A stretch of DNA of 64,000 bases from Stappia sp. TSB10P1A (GTDB lineage Bacteria > Pseudomonadota > Alphaproteobacteria > Rhizobiales > Stappiaceae): positions 186,001 to 250,000 of the forward strand of contig NZ_FYAU01000024.1 of the NCBI RefSeq assembly GCF_900185725.1. The letters run 5' to 3'. This document shows, one piece after another, positions 36,177-45,045 of the stretch. The notes below the pieces were generated by a model. It ran no database searches and was not told the DNA's origin. It was given only the letters and a program-made list of their open reading frames with translations. Every line of letters begins with the position of its first letter. The first letter of the stretch is position 1. The position numbers and the translations under genes are program-made.

Positions 36177-39100
36177 TCAGCCCTCCGCCTCGAAGACCAC
36201 CAGCAGGTCCTTCGCATCCACCTGCTGACCGGGGCTCGCCAGCACCTCCGCCACCGTACCGGCGCGGTCGGCGTGCAGCGCCGTTTCCATCTTCATGGCT
36301 TCGATGGAAACAAGCACATCGCCCGGCGACACGCTCTGACCCGGCTTCACCGCGACGGTGGAGATGACGCCCGGCATCGGCGCGCCGACATGCGCCGCAT
36401 TGCCGGCCTCGACCTTGCGCCGCACCGCCGCGCCGGCGGCCCCATGCGCCCGATCCGGCACCTTGATGATGCGGGGCTGGCCGTTGAGTTCGAAGAACAC
36501 CTTGCGCTCGCCGGTCTCGTCGGTCTCGCCGACCGCCTGGGTTCGCACGACCAGCGTCTTGCCGGGCTCCAGGTCGATCATCATCTCCTCGCCCGCCGGC
36601 AACCCGTAGAAATAGACCGGCGTCGGCAGCACATCGACCGGACCGTAGCGATCGCGCGCCACGGCAAAGTCGGTGAAGACCTTCGGATACATGAGATAGG
36701 AGGCAAGGTCCGTGTCGGAGACGTCGCCCGTCTTTTCTTCCAGTTCCTTGCGCCGGGCGGCGAGATCGTCGGCCGCCAGCAGCGAGCCGGGACGCACGGT
36801 GATCGGCGCCTCGCCCTTCAGCACCTTTGTCTGAATGTCCGTCGGCCACCCGCCGGGAGACTGGCCGAGATCGCCGCGCATCATCTGCACGACGCTTTCG
36901 GGAAAGGCGACCTCCTTGGTCGGCGACAGCACGTCGGCGACCGTCAGTCCCTGCGCCACCATCATCAGCGCCATGTCGCCGACCACCTTGGACGAGGGGG
37001 TCACCTTGACAATGTCGCCAAACATCATGTTGACGTCGTGATAGGCCTGCGCCACCTCGTGCCAGCGGGTCTCGAGGCCGAGCGAGCGGGCCTGTTCCTT
37101 CAGGTTGGTGAACTGGCCGCCAGGCATCTCGTGCAGATAGACCTCGGAGGCCGGCGCCTTGAGATCGCTCTCGAAAGCGCGGTACTGGGCCCGCACCGCC
37201 TCCCAGTAGAAGGAGATCTCGCGAATCGCCTTCGCGTCGAGCCCGGTGTCGCGCGGCCCGTCGCGCAGGGCCGCGACCAGCGAGCCCAGCGCCGGCTGCG
37301 AGGTCAGCCCGGAAAAGGCGTCCATCGCGGCATCGACCGCGTCAACGCCCGCCTCGACCGCGGCCAGCACGGTGGCGGCGGAAATGCCGGAGGTGTCGTG
37401 GGTGTGAAAGTGGATCGGCAGGCCGACTTCCTGCTTCAGCGCAGCGAACAGTCGCCGCGCCGCCTCCGGCTTCATCAGCCCGGCCATGTCCTTGACGCCC
37501 AGGATATGGCAGCCGGCACGCTCCAACTCCTTCGCCAGCTTGACGTAGTAGGCAAGGTCGTATTTCGGCCGCGCCGCATCCAGCAGGTCGCCGGTGTAGC
37601 AGATCGTACCCTCGCACAGCTTCTCCGCCTCGATCACCGCATCGAGCGAGACACGCATGTTCTCGACCCAGTTGAGGCAGTCGAAGACGCGGAACAGGTC
37701 GATGCCGGTTTCCGCCGCGCGGGCAACGAAGTCGCGAACCACATTGTCGGGATAATTGGCGTAGCCGACGCCGTTGGCCCCGCGCAGCAGCATCTGCAGC
37801 AGAATGTTGGGAACGCGCTGACGTACCGCCCGCAGCCGCTCCCAGGGATCTTCCGTCAGGAAGCGCATGGCGACGTCGAATGTGGCGCCGCCCCAGCATT
37901 CCAGCGAGAACAACTGCGGCAGGCCGCGGGCATAGGCATCGGCCACCGCGACGATGTCGAAGCTGCGCATCCGCGTCGCCAGCAGCGACTGGTGGGCATC
38001 GCGCATGGTCGTGTCGGTGATCAGTGCCCGCCGCTCCGCCTTCATCCAGTCGGCAAAGCCCTCCGGCCCCAGGTCGTCGAGAAGCTGCCGCGTCCCCATG
38101 CGGATCTCGCCGTTATAGAGCGGGGCGACCGGCGCGGGCGCATCGCCGGACGGGCGCGGCCGGTTTCGGGTCTCCGGATGGCCGTTGACGGTGACGTCAG
38201 CGATATAGGTCAGCAGCTTGGTCGCCCGGTCGCGCCGGGTGACCTGGCGGAACAGCGCCGGCGTCTCGTCGATGAAGCGGGTCGTGTAGGCGTTGGCCCG
38301 GAAATCCGGGTGGCCGATGACATTCTCCAGGAACACCAGGTTGGTGGCAACGCCGCGGATGCGGAACTCGCGCAAGGCCCGGTCCATGCGCTGCGCCGCT
38401 TCTTCCGCCGTCGGCGCCCAGGCCGTCACCTTCTCCAGCAGCGGGTCATAGTAGCGGGTGATCACCGCGCCTGAATAGGCCGTGCCGCCATCGAGCCGGA
38501 TGCCGAATCCGGTGGCGCCGCGATAGGCGGTGATCCGGCCATAATCGGGAATGAAGTTCTGCTCGGGATCCTCGGTGGTGATGCGGCATTGCAGGGCATG
38601 GCCGTTCAGCCGGATCGCCTCCTGGGCCGGCACGCCGGAGGCCGGCTCGCCGATCATCGCACCGGCTGCGATGCGGATCTGCGCCTTGACGATGTCGATG
38701 CCGGTGACCTCCTCCGTCACCGTATGCTCGACCTGGACGCGCGGGTTGACCTCGATGAAGTAGAAGCGACCGCTGTCCGCATCCATCAGGAACTCGACGG
38801 TTCCCGCGCCACGATAGTCCGCGGCGCGGCCGATCCTGAGGCCGTACTCGCATAGTTCCGCGCGCTGGTCGGCGCCGAGATAGGGAGCAGGCGCTCGCTC
38901 GACGACCTTCTGGTGGCGGCGCTGGATCGAGCAGTCGCGCTCGAACAGATGCACCAGGTTGCCATGCCCATCGCCGAGAATCTGCACTTCCACGTGCCGC
39001 GCCCGCTCGACCAGCTTCTCCAGATAGATCTCGTCCTTGCCAAAGGCTGCCTTGGCCTCGCGCTTGGCCGCCGCCACATCGCGCAACAGCGCTTCCTCGT

Positions 39101-39641
39101 CGCGGATGACGCGCATGCCGCGCCCGCCCCCGCCCCAGGACGCCTTGAGCATCACCGGATAGCCGATCTCCGCGGCGAGCCTGCGGATCTCGTCCATGTC
39201 GTCGGGCAGCGGATCGGTCGCCGGCATCACCGGAACACCTGCTTCCACGGCCAAATTGCGAGCCGCCACCTTGTTGCCGAGCCGGCGCATGGTCTCCGGC
39301 GAAGGACCGATGAAGACGATGCCCGCCGCCGCGCAGGCTTCCGCGAATTCGGGGCTTTCCGACAGGAACCCGTAGCCGGGATGGATCGCGTCGACGCCCG
39401 CCGCCTTCGCCACTCTCAGGATCTCGGGGATCGACAGATAGGCCTCGATCGGTCCGAGCGGCTCCGCCAGATGCGCGCCTCGGCCGATCTGATAGGCTTC
39501 GTCGGCCTTGAACCGGTGCAGCGCCAGCTTGTCCTGCTCCGCATAGACAGCCACGGTGCGCATGCCGAGTTCGGTGGCCGCGCGGAAGATGCGGATTGCG
39601 ATCTCCGAACGGTTGGCGACGAGAATCTTCCGAATTGCCAA
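36177..39641 (-). CDS. pyc: Pyruvate carboxylase
   Basis: The 1154-residue biotin enzyme makes oxaloacetate from pyruvate, bicarbonate and ATP. Domains in order are biotin carboxylase (about 1-455, KILVANRSEIAIR and an ATP-grasp with SWGGGGRGMRV), carboxyltransferase (about 530-830, RDAHQSLLATRMR and the metal site HFHTHDTSG), the allosteric/PC-tetramerisation region, and a C-terminal biotinyl domain with the lysine of EAMKMET near 1117. Start is TTG at 39641, backed by a GGAGGAGGGG box; the length equals that known for Rhizobium etli. It is the anaplerotic partner of central carbon metabolism. Confidence 0.97.
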   Translation of the reverse strand: MAIRKILVANRSEIAIRIFRAATELGMRTVAVYAEQDKLALHRFKADEAYQIGRGAHLAEPLGPIEAYLSIPEILRVAKAAGVDAIHPGYGFLSESPEFAEACAAAGIVFIGPSPETMRRLGNKVAARNLAVEAGVPVMPATDPLPDDMDEIRRLAAEIGYPVMLKASWGGGGRGMRVIRDEEALLRDVAAAKREAKAAFGKDEIYLEKLVERARHVEVQILGDGHGNLVHLFERDCSIQRRHQKVVERAPAPYLGADQRAELCEYGLRIGRAADYRGAGTVEFLMDADSGRFYFIEVNPRVQVEHTVTEEVTGIDIVKAQIRIAAGAMIGEPASGVPAQEAIRLNGHALQCRITTEDPEQNFIPDYGRITAYRGATGFGIRLDGGTAYSGAVITRYYDPLLEKVTAWAPTAEEAAQRMDRALREFRIRGVATNLVFLENVIGHPDFRANAYTTRFIDETPALFRQVTRRDRATKLLTYIADVTVNGHPETRNRPRPSGDAPAPVAPLYNGEIRMGTRQLLDDLGPEGFADWMKAERRALITDTTMRDAHQSLLATRMRSFDIVAVADAYARGLPQLFSLECWGGATFDVAMRFLTEDPWERLRAVRQRVPNILLQMLLRGANGVGYANYPDNVVRDFVARAAETGIDLFRVFDCLNWVENMRVSLDAVIEAEKLCEGTICYTGDLLDAARPKYDLAYYVKLAKELERAGCHILGVKDMAGLMKPEAARRLFAALKQEVGLPIHFHTHDTSGISAATVLAAVEAGVDAVDAAMDAFSGLTSQPALGSLVAALRDGPRDTGLDAKAIREISFYWEAVRAQYRAFESDLKAPASEVYLHEMPGGQFTNLKEQARSLGLETRWHEVAQAYHDVNMMFGDIVKVTPSSKVVGDMALMMVAQGLTVADVLSPTKEVAFPESVVQMMRGDLGQSPGGWPTDIQTKVLKGEAPITVRPGSLLAADDLAARRKELEEKTGDVSDTDLASYLMYPKVFTDFAVARDRYGPVDVLPTPVYFYGLPAGEEMMIDLEPGKTLVVRTQAVGETDETGERKVFFELNGQPRIIKVPDRAHGAAGAAVRRKVEAGNAAHVGAPMPGVISTVAVKPGQSVSPGDVLVSIEAMKMETALHADRAGTVAEVLASPGQQVDAKDLLVVFEAEG

Positions 39642-40452
39642 GTCAGCCCCTCCTCCTGACAAGCACCCCGCAAGGGGGCGCCGGTGCCTTAGCGTCACCG
39701 CGTTCTAGCTGTTGCACCGCAACAAGGGAAGATGGCAGGCACGAGAGGACCGATAGGCCCCGCAAATGTCTGCCGGCAAATCGTCCCGGAATGAAACGAT
39801 CGGGTAAACCCGTTTCGCGAGACCCACCGAACGCCCGCGACCCCATCCTCATCATCCGCTATGCCCACTCGGGCGGGGCACAACATATCGAATGAACATA
39901 TCAGGAACAACTATCTGTCAGCGATTCGGACAGGCTTCGTTCGCGGTTTCGACAAACGTGAATTTTGCAGTTCGAATTTTATCGAGCTGGTTAACGGGAT
40001 GGAAATCTGTTTCGCAGCGCCGAGAAATTCGACCGGATCCGAATCGGTCGACTCAAATCCTTGAGCAGATTCACGATTTCGCCCCGTGATCCTCTGCCTC
40101 CACAACATGTCGTAGAGAACGAAACCTGAATCCGTGCGAGTCATCGATTCGGTCCGGCTTTGTTCCGGACTCGTTCTGTTCACCCTGACGCAGGTCGGTT
40201 TTCGCGCTGCCGGAACGGACCGAAGCGGGGCGTCCCGCCCGGCGGTCGTCGCCCCTCCCCGCTTGTGGAAAACAGCAGGCGACAGCCCGCGACCGTCTGT
40301 GCTACCTGTCGAGCCAACGGGTTTGCGGTTGCCTGACGCTTCCGCCGACAAACCTATCCGGACCCCGGCGCCATCCCGTCGCGCGGTTCTATTTCGCAAC
40401 GGATCGTGGCGGGCTCCGCCGTGGCACGGATCGCACAGCACAGCTCCAGCCA
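39642..40452. other. Large divergent intergenic region (811 bp) between pyc and helicase
   Basis: I see no gene here that I can support; short open frames lack ribosome sites and homology. Base composition drops between about 39880 and 40080. CGATTCGG-type motifs occur near 39920 and 40144 on the plus strand and near 40036 on the minus strand. GTCCGG/CCGGAC (40152-40157 with 40165-40170) forms a small hairpin. Promoters of both flanking genes must be in this region. Confidence 0.45.
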
Positions 40453-43400
40453 ATGCTTCATTCCGGACAATCGAGGCCGTCTTCGGCCGGGGGCACCACA
40501 GGCCCCACATGGACAACGCTGCCGCCGGTCGCCCGCGCGCGTACCGTGACCGCCGTCCTCGGCCCCACCAACACCGGCAAGACCCATCTCGCCATCGAAC
40601 GGATGATCGCCCGCGAAAGCGGAATCATCGGCCTGCCGCTGCGCCTGCTGGCGCGGGAGGTCTATGGCCGCATCGCTCAGAGGGTCGGCGAGGACAAGGT
40701 GGCTCTGGTCACCGGCGAGGAGAAGATCATCCCCGCCGGGACCCGCTACTGGGTATCGACCGTGGAAGCAATGCCGCTCGATCTTGTCGCCGACTTCGTC
40801 GCCATCGACGAGGTGCAGCTCGCAGGGGATCTCGAGCGGGGCCACGTCTTCACCGACCGCATCCTCAACATGCGCGGCACGCTGGAGACTTTGCTGCTCG
40901 GGTCGGCCACGGCGCGCCCGCTGCTGGAGCGTTTGCTGCCCGGCCTGAACGTCATCACCCGGCCGCGCATGTCAGTGCTGGCCTATTCGGGCCAGAAGAA
41001 GATCACCCGCCTGCCGCCACGCTCCGCCGCGGTCGCGTTCTCCTCCTCCGAGGTCTACGCGATCGCCGAGCTGATTCGTCGCCAGCACGGCGGCGCGGCC
41101 GTGGTGCTCGGCTCGCTCAGCCCGCGCACCCGCAACGCTCAGGTGGAGCTGTTCCAGAACGGCGACGTGCAGCACTTGATCGCCACCGACGCGATCGGCA
41201 TGGGCCTCAATCTCGACGTCGATCACATCGCCTTTGCCGGCATCCGCAAGTTCGACGGCTACCAGTACCGGATGCTGACGCCCGCCGAGATGGGCCAGAT
41301 CGGCGGGCGCGCCGGTCGCCACACCCGCGACGGCACCTTCGGCGTCACCGGCCGGGTCGATCCCTTCGACGAGGAACTGGTCGCAGCCCTCGAGAGCCAC
41401 CGTTTCGACGCCCTCAAGGTCTTTCAGTGGCGCAACCGCGCGCTCGACTACGACAGTGTCGAGAGCCTGCGCCGCACGCTCGACGAGCCGCCGCGGGAAC
41501 AGGGTCTGACCCGCGCGCCGCCGTCGGCCGACGAGACCGCCTTCGATCATGCCCTGCGCGACGAGGCGATCCGCCGTGTCGCCTCGTCGCCGGAGCGGGT
41601 GCGCCTGCTCTGGGACGTGTGCCAGGTGCCGGATTACCGCAAGATCGCGCCGGCCAACCACGCCGACCTGATCGCCGGGCTCTATGCCCATCTGACCCGC
41701 GACGGGGTGGTTCCCGACGACTGGTTCGCCCGCCAGGTCGCCTTCGCCGATCGCGTCGACGGCGACATCGACACACTGGCAAACCGCATTGCCCACATCC
41801 GCACCTGGACCTTTGTCGCCAACCGTGGTGACTGGCTTGCGGATCCCGCCCATTGGCAAGGCGTGACGCGCGGCGTAGAAGACCGTCTGTCCGACGCCTT
41901 GCACGAGAGGCTTACCCAGCGCTTCGTCGATCGGCGGACGAGCGTATTGATGCGACGGCTGAGAGAGAACGCCATGCTTGAAGCGGAAATTACATCGGCA
42001 GGGGATGTGCTTGTCGAGGGACAGCACGTCGGACAACTGCAGGGCTTCCGCTTTGCGCCAGACCCCTCCGCCGATGGGCCGGACGTCAAGGCGCTGCGCG
42101 CTGCGGCCCAGAAGGCGCTGGCCAGCGAACTCACCCAGCGCGCCGACCGCCTGTCGCGCGGCGCCAACGAGGATTTCGCGCTCGCCTCCGATGGCATCCT
42201 GCGCTGGCAGGGCGAGATCGTCGCCCGGGTCATCTCCGGCGAAACGGTGCTCACCCCGGGCCTGATCGTCCTGTGCGAGGAGACCCTGGAGGCGGCCGAC
42301 CGCGACAAGGTCGAGGCACGCCTCGTCCTGTGGCTGCGTGCGCATATCGACACGGTGCTCAAGCCCTTGCGCGATCTCGAGATCGGTGAGGGCCTGGAGG
42401 GTCTCGGCCGCGGCATCGCCTTCCGCCTCGTCGAAGCGCTCGGCATTCTCGACCGCTCGGAGATCGCCGAAGACGTCCGCCAGCTCGACCAGTCCATGCG
42501 CGCGGGCCTGCGCCGCCTCGGTGTGCGCTTCGGCGCCTATCATATTTTCGTGCCAGCCCTGCTGAAGCCGGCCCCGAGCCGGCTGATTGCCCAGCTTTGG
42601 GCGTTGAAACATGGCGAGCCCGACATGCCGGGTCTTGCCGAACTGCCTCAGCTCTCGGCCTCGGGCCGCACGTCGATTGCCGTCGACCCACAGATCTCGA
42701 AGGCTCTGTACAAGGTCGTCGGCTTCCGCGTCTGCGGACCCCGCGCCGTGCGCATCGACATTCTCGAGCGCCTCGCCGACCTGATCCGTCCGCTTCTGGC
42801 CTGGAAGCCGCTCAATGCGGAGGTGTCGCCACCGGACGGTGCCGTTGCCGAAGGCGGCGGCTTCACCGTGACCGTGGCGATGACGTCGCTGCTCGGCTGC
42901 GCTGGCGAGGACTTTGCCGCCGTCCTGAAATCTCTCGGCTATCGCTCCGAGAGCCGAGAAATCGCCCGGCCAGCGACGCAGAAGCCGGAAGCCGCGTCGC
43001 CTCCCGCCGCCGAGGCGGTCGCAACCGACGCTCCGACGGAAACTCAGTCGGAAGAGCGGGCGGAGAACCAGCCGACGCCGGCGCCCGCCGAAGCAGACGA
43101 GTCGGCACGCCTGCCGGAAGACGCCCCGGTCGCCGCACCGGCAGAGCCGAGCGCAACCGAAACCGCGACGGCAACGACCGAACCGGCACAGGACGCCTCT
43201 GCCGCCACAGACGCGGCCGATGGCGCAAAGGAAACGGTCACCATCGAGGTCTGGCGCCCCGGCCGCCGCGACCGTCGGCCGCAGGGCGGTCAGCGCGCCG
43301 GCGGCCAGCGGGAAGGCCAGCGCGAGGGCCAACGCGGAGGCCGCCGCCACGAACAGGACGGCCAGCAGAGCGCGGACGGACAGGATCACAAGCAGCGGAC

Positions 43401-43662
43401 CAAGGGGCGCGGCTTCGGCAAGGGCGGCAACCGCCAGCAAGGGCGGCCCGACGGGCCCCGCCCAGACCAGGCCCGCTCAGACCAGGCCCGATCTGACCAG
43501 GCAAGGGCCGGCGGCAAGGGCCGGCCCGAGGGCGCGCGCGCGGAAGGCCAACGTCCGCGTGGCGGCCGACCGGAACGCCCTGCGCGCGAGATCGATCCCG
43601 ACTCGCCCTTCGCGAAACTGGCCGCGCTCAAGGCCGATCTGGAGAAGAAGCCGCGCTCCTGA
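40453..43662 (+). CDS. Suv3-like superfamily 2 RNA helicase with basic repetitive tail
   Basis: The 1069-residue protein resembles mitochondrial Suv3 helicases and their alphaproteobacterial homologues. Motif I is GPTNTGKTH (37-45), motif II DEVQ (IDEVQLAGD), and motif VI QIGGRAGRH. The Suv3 C-terminal helical region follows, up to about residue 820. The tail (about 830-1069) is low-complexity: first acidic and alanine/proline-rich, then arginine-, glycine- and glutamine-rich (GQREGQREGQRGG), probably an RNA-binding disordered region. The start has no clear Shine-Dalgarno; a shorter form beginning nearer VTAVLGPTN cannot be excluded. Likely role: RNA unwinding in degradation or ribosome work. 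Confidence 0.9.
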   Translation: MLHSGQSRPSSAGGTTGPTWTTLPPVARARTVTAVLGPTNTGKTHLAIERMIARESGIIGLPLRLLAREVYGRIAQRVGEDKVALVTGEEKIIPAGTRYWVSTVEAMPLDLVADFVAIDEVQLAGDLERGHVFTDRILNMRGTLETLLLGSATARPLLERLLPGLNVITRPRMSVLAYSGQKKITRLPPRSAAVAFSSSEVYAIAELIRRQHGGAAVVLGSLSPRTRNAQVELFQNGDVQHLIATDAIGMGLNLDVDHIAFAGIRKFDGYQYRMLTPAEMGQIGGRAGRHTRDGTFGVTGRVDPFDEELVAALESHRFDALKVFQWRNRALDYDSVESLRRTLDEPPREQGLTRAPPSADETAFDHALRDEAIRRVASSPERVRLLWDVCQVPDYRKIAPANHADLIAGLYAHLTRDGVVPDDWFARQVAFADRVDGDIDTLANRIAHIRTWTFVANRGDWLADPAHWQGVTRGVEDRLSDALHERLTQRFVDRRTSVLMRRLRENAMLEAEITSAGDVLVEGQHVGQLQGFRFAPDPSADGPDVKALRAAAQKALASELTQRADRLSRGANEDFALASDGILRWQGEIVARVISGETVLTPGLIVLCEETLEAADRDKVEARLVLWLRAHIDTVLKPLRDLEIGEGLEGLGRGIAFRLVEALGILDRSEIAEDVRQLDQSMRAGLRRLGVRFGAYHIFVPALLKPAPSRLIAQLWALKHGEPDMPGLAELPQLSASGRTSIAVDPQISKALYKVVGFRVCGPRAVRIDILERLADLIRPLLAWKPLNAEVSPPDGAVAEGGGFTVTVAMTSLLGCAGEDFAAVLKSLGYRSESREIARPATQKPEAASPPAAEAVATDAPTETQSEERAENQPTPAPAEADESARLPEDAPVAAPAEPSATETATATTEPAQDASAATDAADGAKETVTIEVWRPGRRDRRPQGGQRAGGQREGQREGQRGGRRHEQDGQQSADGQDHKQRTKGRGFGKGGNRQQGRPDGPRPDQARSDQARSDQARAGGKGRPEGARAEGQRPRGGRPERPAREIDPDSPFAKLAALKADLEKKPRS
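43463..43507 (+). repeat. Three tandem 15-bp repeats inside the helicase tail
   Basis: Units of CAGACCAGGCCCGCT, CAGACCAGGCCCGAT and a diverged third copy encode DQAR-SDQAR-SDQAR. They keep the frame and lengthen the disordered tail, so copy number may vary between strains. Confidence 0.8.
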
Positions 43663-43712
43663 CCCGTCGCGACACGGGCAGCGGGCCGGGATGATGCAGG
43701 GTTGCCGCACAG

Positions 43713-44204
43713 GTGAGCGAGACCACCTCCACCGGACCAGCCGCGCCGCCCGCGGACATGACGCCGCAGCGGCTCGACAAGTGGCTGTGGTTCGCCCGCA
43801 TCGTCAAGTCGCGCAGCCTCGCCCAGAAGCTGGTGACCGGCGGCCACGTCAGGGTCAATCGTGACAAGGCCTCGGCCCCGGCAAAGGCGATCCGCCACGG
43901 CGATGTCCTGACGATCGCGGTCGCGAACCGGGTGCTGGTGCTGAAGGTGCTGGCACCTGGCGCTCGCAGGGGGCCGGCGCCGGAAGCCCGCCTTCTTTAC
44001 GAGGATCTGGCGCCGGCTCCCGGCGCCCCATCGCTTTCCGAGGAGGATGCGCAGGACGCTGGCGAGGGCGAGAACGCTGCCGCCGCCGGCAAACCGAGCG
44101 TTTTCGGCCAGGACGGCCCGGCACCCGGACGGCGCGACCGGGGCAGCGGCCGGCCGACCAAGCGCCAGCGACGCCAGATCGATCGTCTCACCGACACGAA
44201 TTGA
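43713..44204 (+). CDS. S4-domain RNA-binding protein (Hsp15-like)
   Basis: The 163-residue protein has an S4 domain at about 17-75 (QRLDKWLWFARIVKSRSLAQ, then GGHVRVNRDKA). This is the Hsp15/HslR arrangement that rescues stalled 50S subunits carrying peptidyl-tRNA. The C-terminal half is polar, with a basic end (RPTKRQRRQIDR). Start is GTG at 43713. It lies 50 nt after the helicase gene and is probably cotranscribed; the pairing with an RNA helicase supports an RNA or ribosome role. Confidence 0.9.
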   Translation: MSETTSTGPAAPPADMTPQRLDKWLWFARIVKSRSLAQKLVTGGHVRVNRDKASAPAKAIRHGDVLTIAVANRVLVLKVLAPGARRGPAPEARLLYEDLAPAPGAPSLSEEDAQDAGEGENAAAAGKPSVFGQDGPAPGRRDRGSGRPTKRQRRQIDRLTDTN

Positions 44205-44530
44205 ACGACGGGGCTGAACTGCGGTGATCTTGCGCCGGCAAGGCTGCGACATATCGCCCGCTCGCGCGAGGCCGGCGAAGCGGAGAAAAATCTTTCCCGC
44301 CAGCTATCATCGGCAACATATTCCGAACTTGAAGCCCATCGCCAAACCCGGTACGCAGGCAGCAAGACCCGCCCGCATACTGGCCGGCACGCTCTGGTCT
44401 CCCGGCCTGGCCGGACCCGGAACCCCGTATCGGACTGCACCTTCGAACCGCAACTGCGGAACGGAGATCGGGCCTCGATCGAAGAGCCGCGACATGGCGA
44501 CGGCATGACTGGCGCCGCGAGAGGATTGCG
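44205..44530 (+). other. Intergenic region upstream of fdxA
   Basis: These 326 bases have a plus-strand open frame (44224-44508), but I see no ribosome-binding site, no recognisable sequence and an unusual composition, so I do not call it a gene. The fdxA promoter must lie here; I cannot point to it. Confidence 0.4.
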
Positions 44531-44869
44531 ATGACCTATATCGTCACGGACAATTGCATCAAGTGCAAGTACACCGATTGTGTTGAAGTCTGTCCGGTCG
44601 ACTGCTTCTACGAAGGCGAGAACATGCTCGTCATCCACCCCGACGAATGCATCGACTGCGGCGTCTGCGAGCCGGAATGCCCGGCGGATGCGATCAAGCC
44701 GGATACCGAGCCGGGCCTGGAGAAGTGGCTGGAGCTCAACACCGAATATGCCGCCAAGTGGCCGAACCTGACGGTCAAGAAGGACCCGCTTCCCGAGGCC
44801 GAGGACTTCGACGGCAAGCCGAACAAGTTCGACGCCTATTTCTCCCCGGAACCGGGCTCTGGAGACTGA
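44531..44869 (+). CDS. fdxA: Seven-iron ferredoxin FdxA
   Basis: The 112-residue ferredoxin has two cysteine clusters, [14 protein letters not shown] (9-22) and [12 protein letters not shown], giving a 3Fe-4S plus a 4Fe-4S centre as in Azotobacter-type ferredoxin I. The C-terminal extension with [19 protein letters not shown] is typical. GAGAGGAT precedes the ATG. It transfers low-potential electrons in the cytoplasm; partners are not evident. The order S4 protein, fdxA, carD is common in Hyphomicrobiales. Confidence 0.96.
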   Translation: MTYIVTDNCIKCKYTDCVEVCPVDCFYEGENMLVIHPDECIDCGVCEPECPADAIKPDTEPGLEKWLELNTEYAAKWPNLTVKKDPLPEAEDFDGKPNKFDAYFSPEPGSGD

Positions 44870-44964
44870 GCCCGACGCGATCGACCACAGCTACCGGCCG
44901 CGCCGTTGTTGGCGGCGCGGCAGTGATGCCCTGTAGCGAAATTCAAGGGGCGAAGCGTCACGTT

Positions 44965-44992
44965 TTGAAATCCACAAGTTTTGTGCTATAGT
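44965..44992 (+). promoter_or_regulatory. Sigma-70-type promoter in the fdxA-carD gap, with internal dyad
   Basis: TTGAAA (44965-44970) and TATAGT (44987-44992) are separated by 16 bases. The spacer is almost filled by CCACAAGTTTTGTGC (44972-44986), with inverted arms CACAA/TTGTG, a position suited to a repressor. Transcription would start near 44999. This dyad matches 13 of 15 bases of the one upstream of glnK. Confidence 0.6.
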
Positions 44993-44998
44993 CTTTTC

Positions 44999-45045
44999 CT
45001 CAGTAACCGAACCAGTGGTCTCCCCCTCCACGCGGAGGTTTTTTT
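44999..45045 (+). ncRNA. Candidate small RNA (about 47 nt)
   Basis: A good promoter starts transcription near 44999, and an intrinsic terminator ends it at about 45045, leaving no room for a protein gene. The RNA would carry a pyrimidine-rich TCCCCCTCC stretch that can pair with Shine-Dalgarno sequences, a feature of several alphaproteobacterial regulatory RNAs. I do not recognise a named family. It could also be a short leader of carD, with the rest of carD mRNA made by read-through or from another promoter. Confidence 0.45.
45025..45045 (+). terminator. Intrinsic terminator in the fdxA-carD gap
   Basis: CCTCC (45025-45029), loop ACGC, GGAGG (45034-45038) and seven T (45039-45045). The stem is short but GC-rich and the T-tract is strong. 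It lies 215 bases before carD and 155 after fdxA. The rest of this 390-bp gap has a second hairpin (GGAGGG at 45072-45077 with CCCTCC at 45087-45092) and no gene. Confidence 0.75.

Noticed and set aside
36021-38474. 817-codon open frame on the plus strand
   Set aside because: It lies opposite pyruvate carboxylase, whose domains and active sites are complete. The antisense product is rich in R, H, G and D and has no motif.
39861-40064. Short open frames in the pyc-helicase gap
   Set aside because: Neither frame has a Shine-Dalgarno or recognisable sequence, and the stretch is of different composition from genes nearby.
40972-43440. 822-codon open frame on the minus strand
   Set aside because: It is antisense to the helicase gene, which has intact helicase motifs; a composition artefact.
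43463-43507. CRISPR-like short tandem repeats
   Set aside because: The three 15-bp units are adjacent without spacers and lie in frame within the helicase tail; they encode a protein repeat.
44224-44508. 94-codon open frame upstream of fdxA
   Set aside because: No ribosome-binding site, atypical composition and no familiar sequence. I treat the stretch as intergenic.
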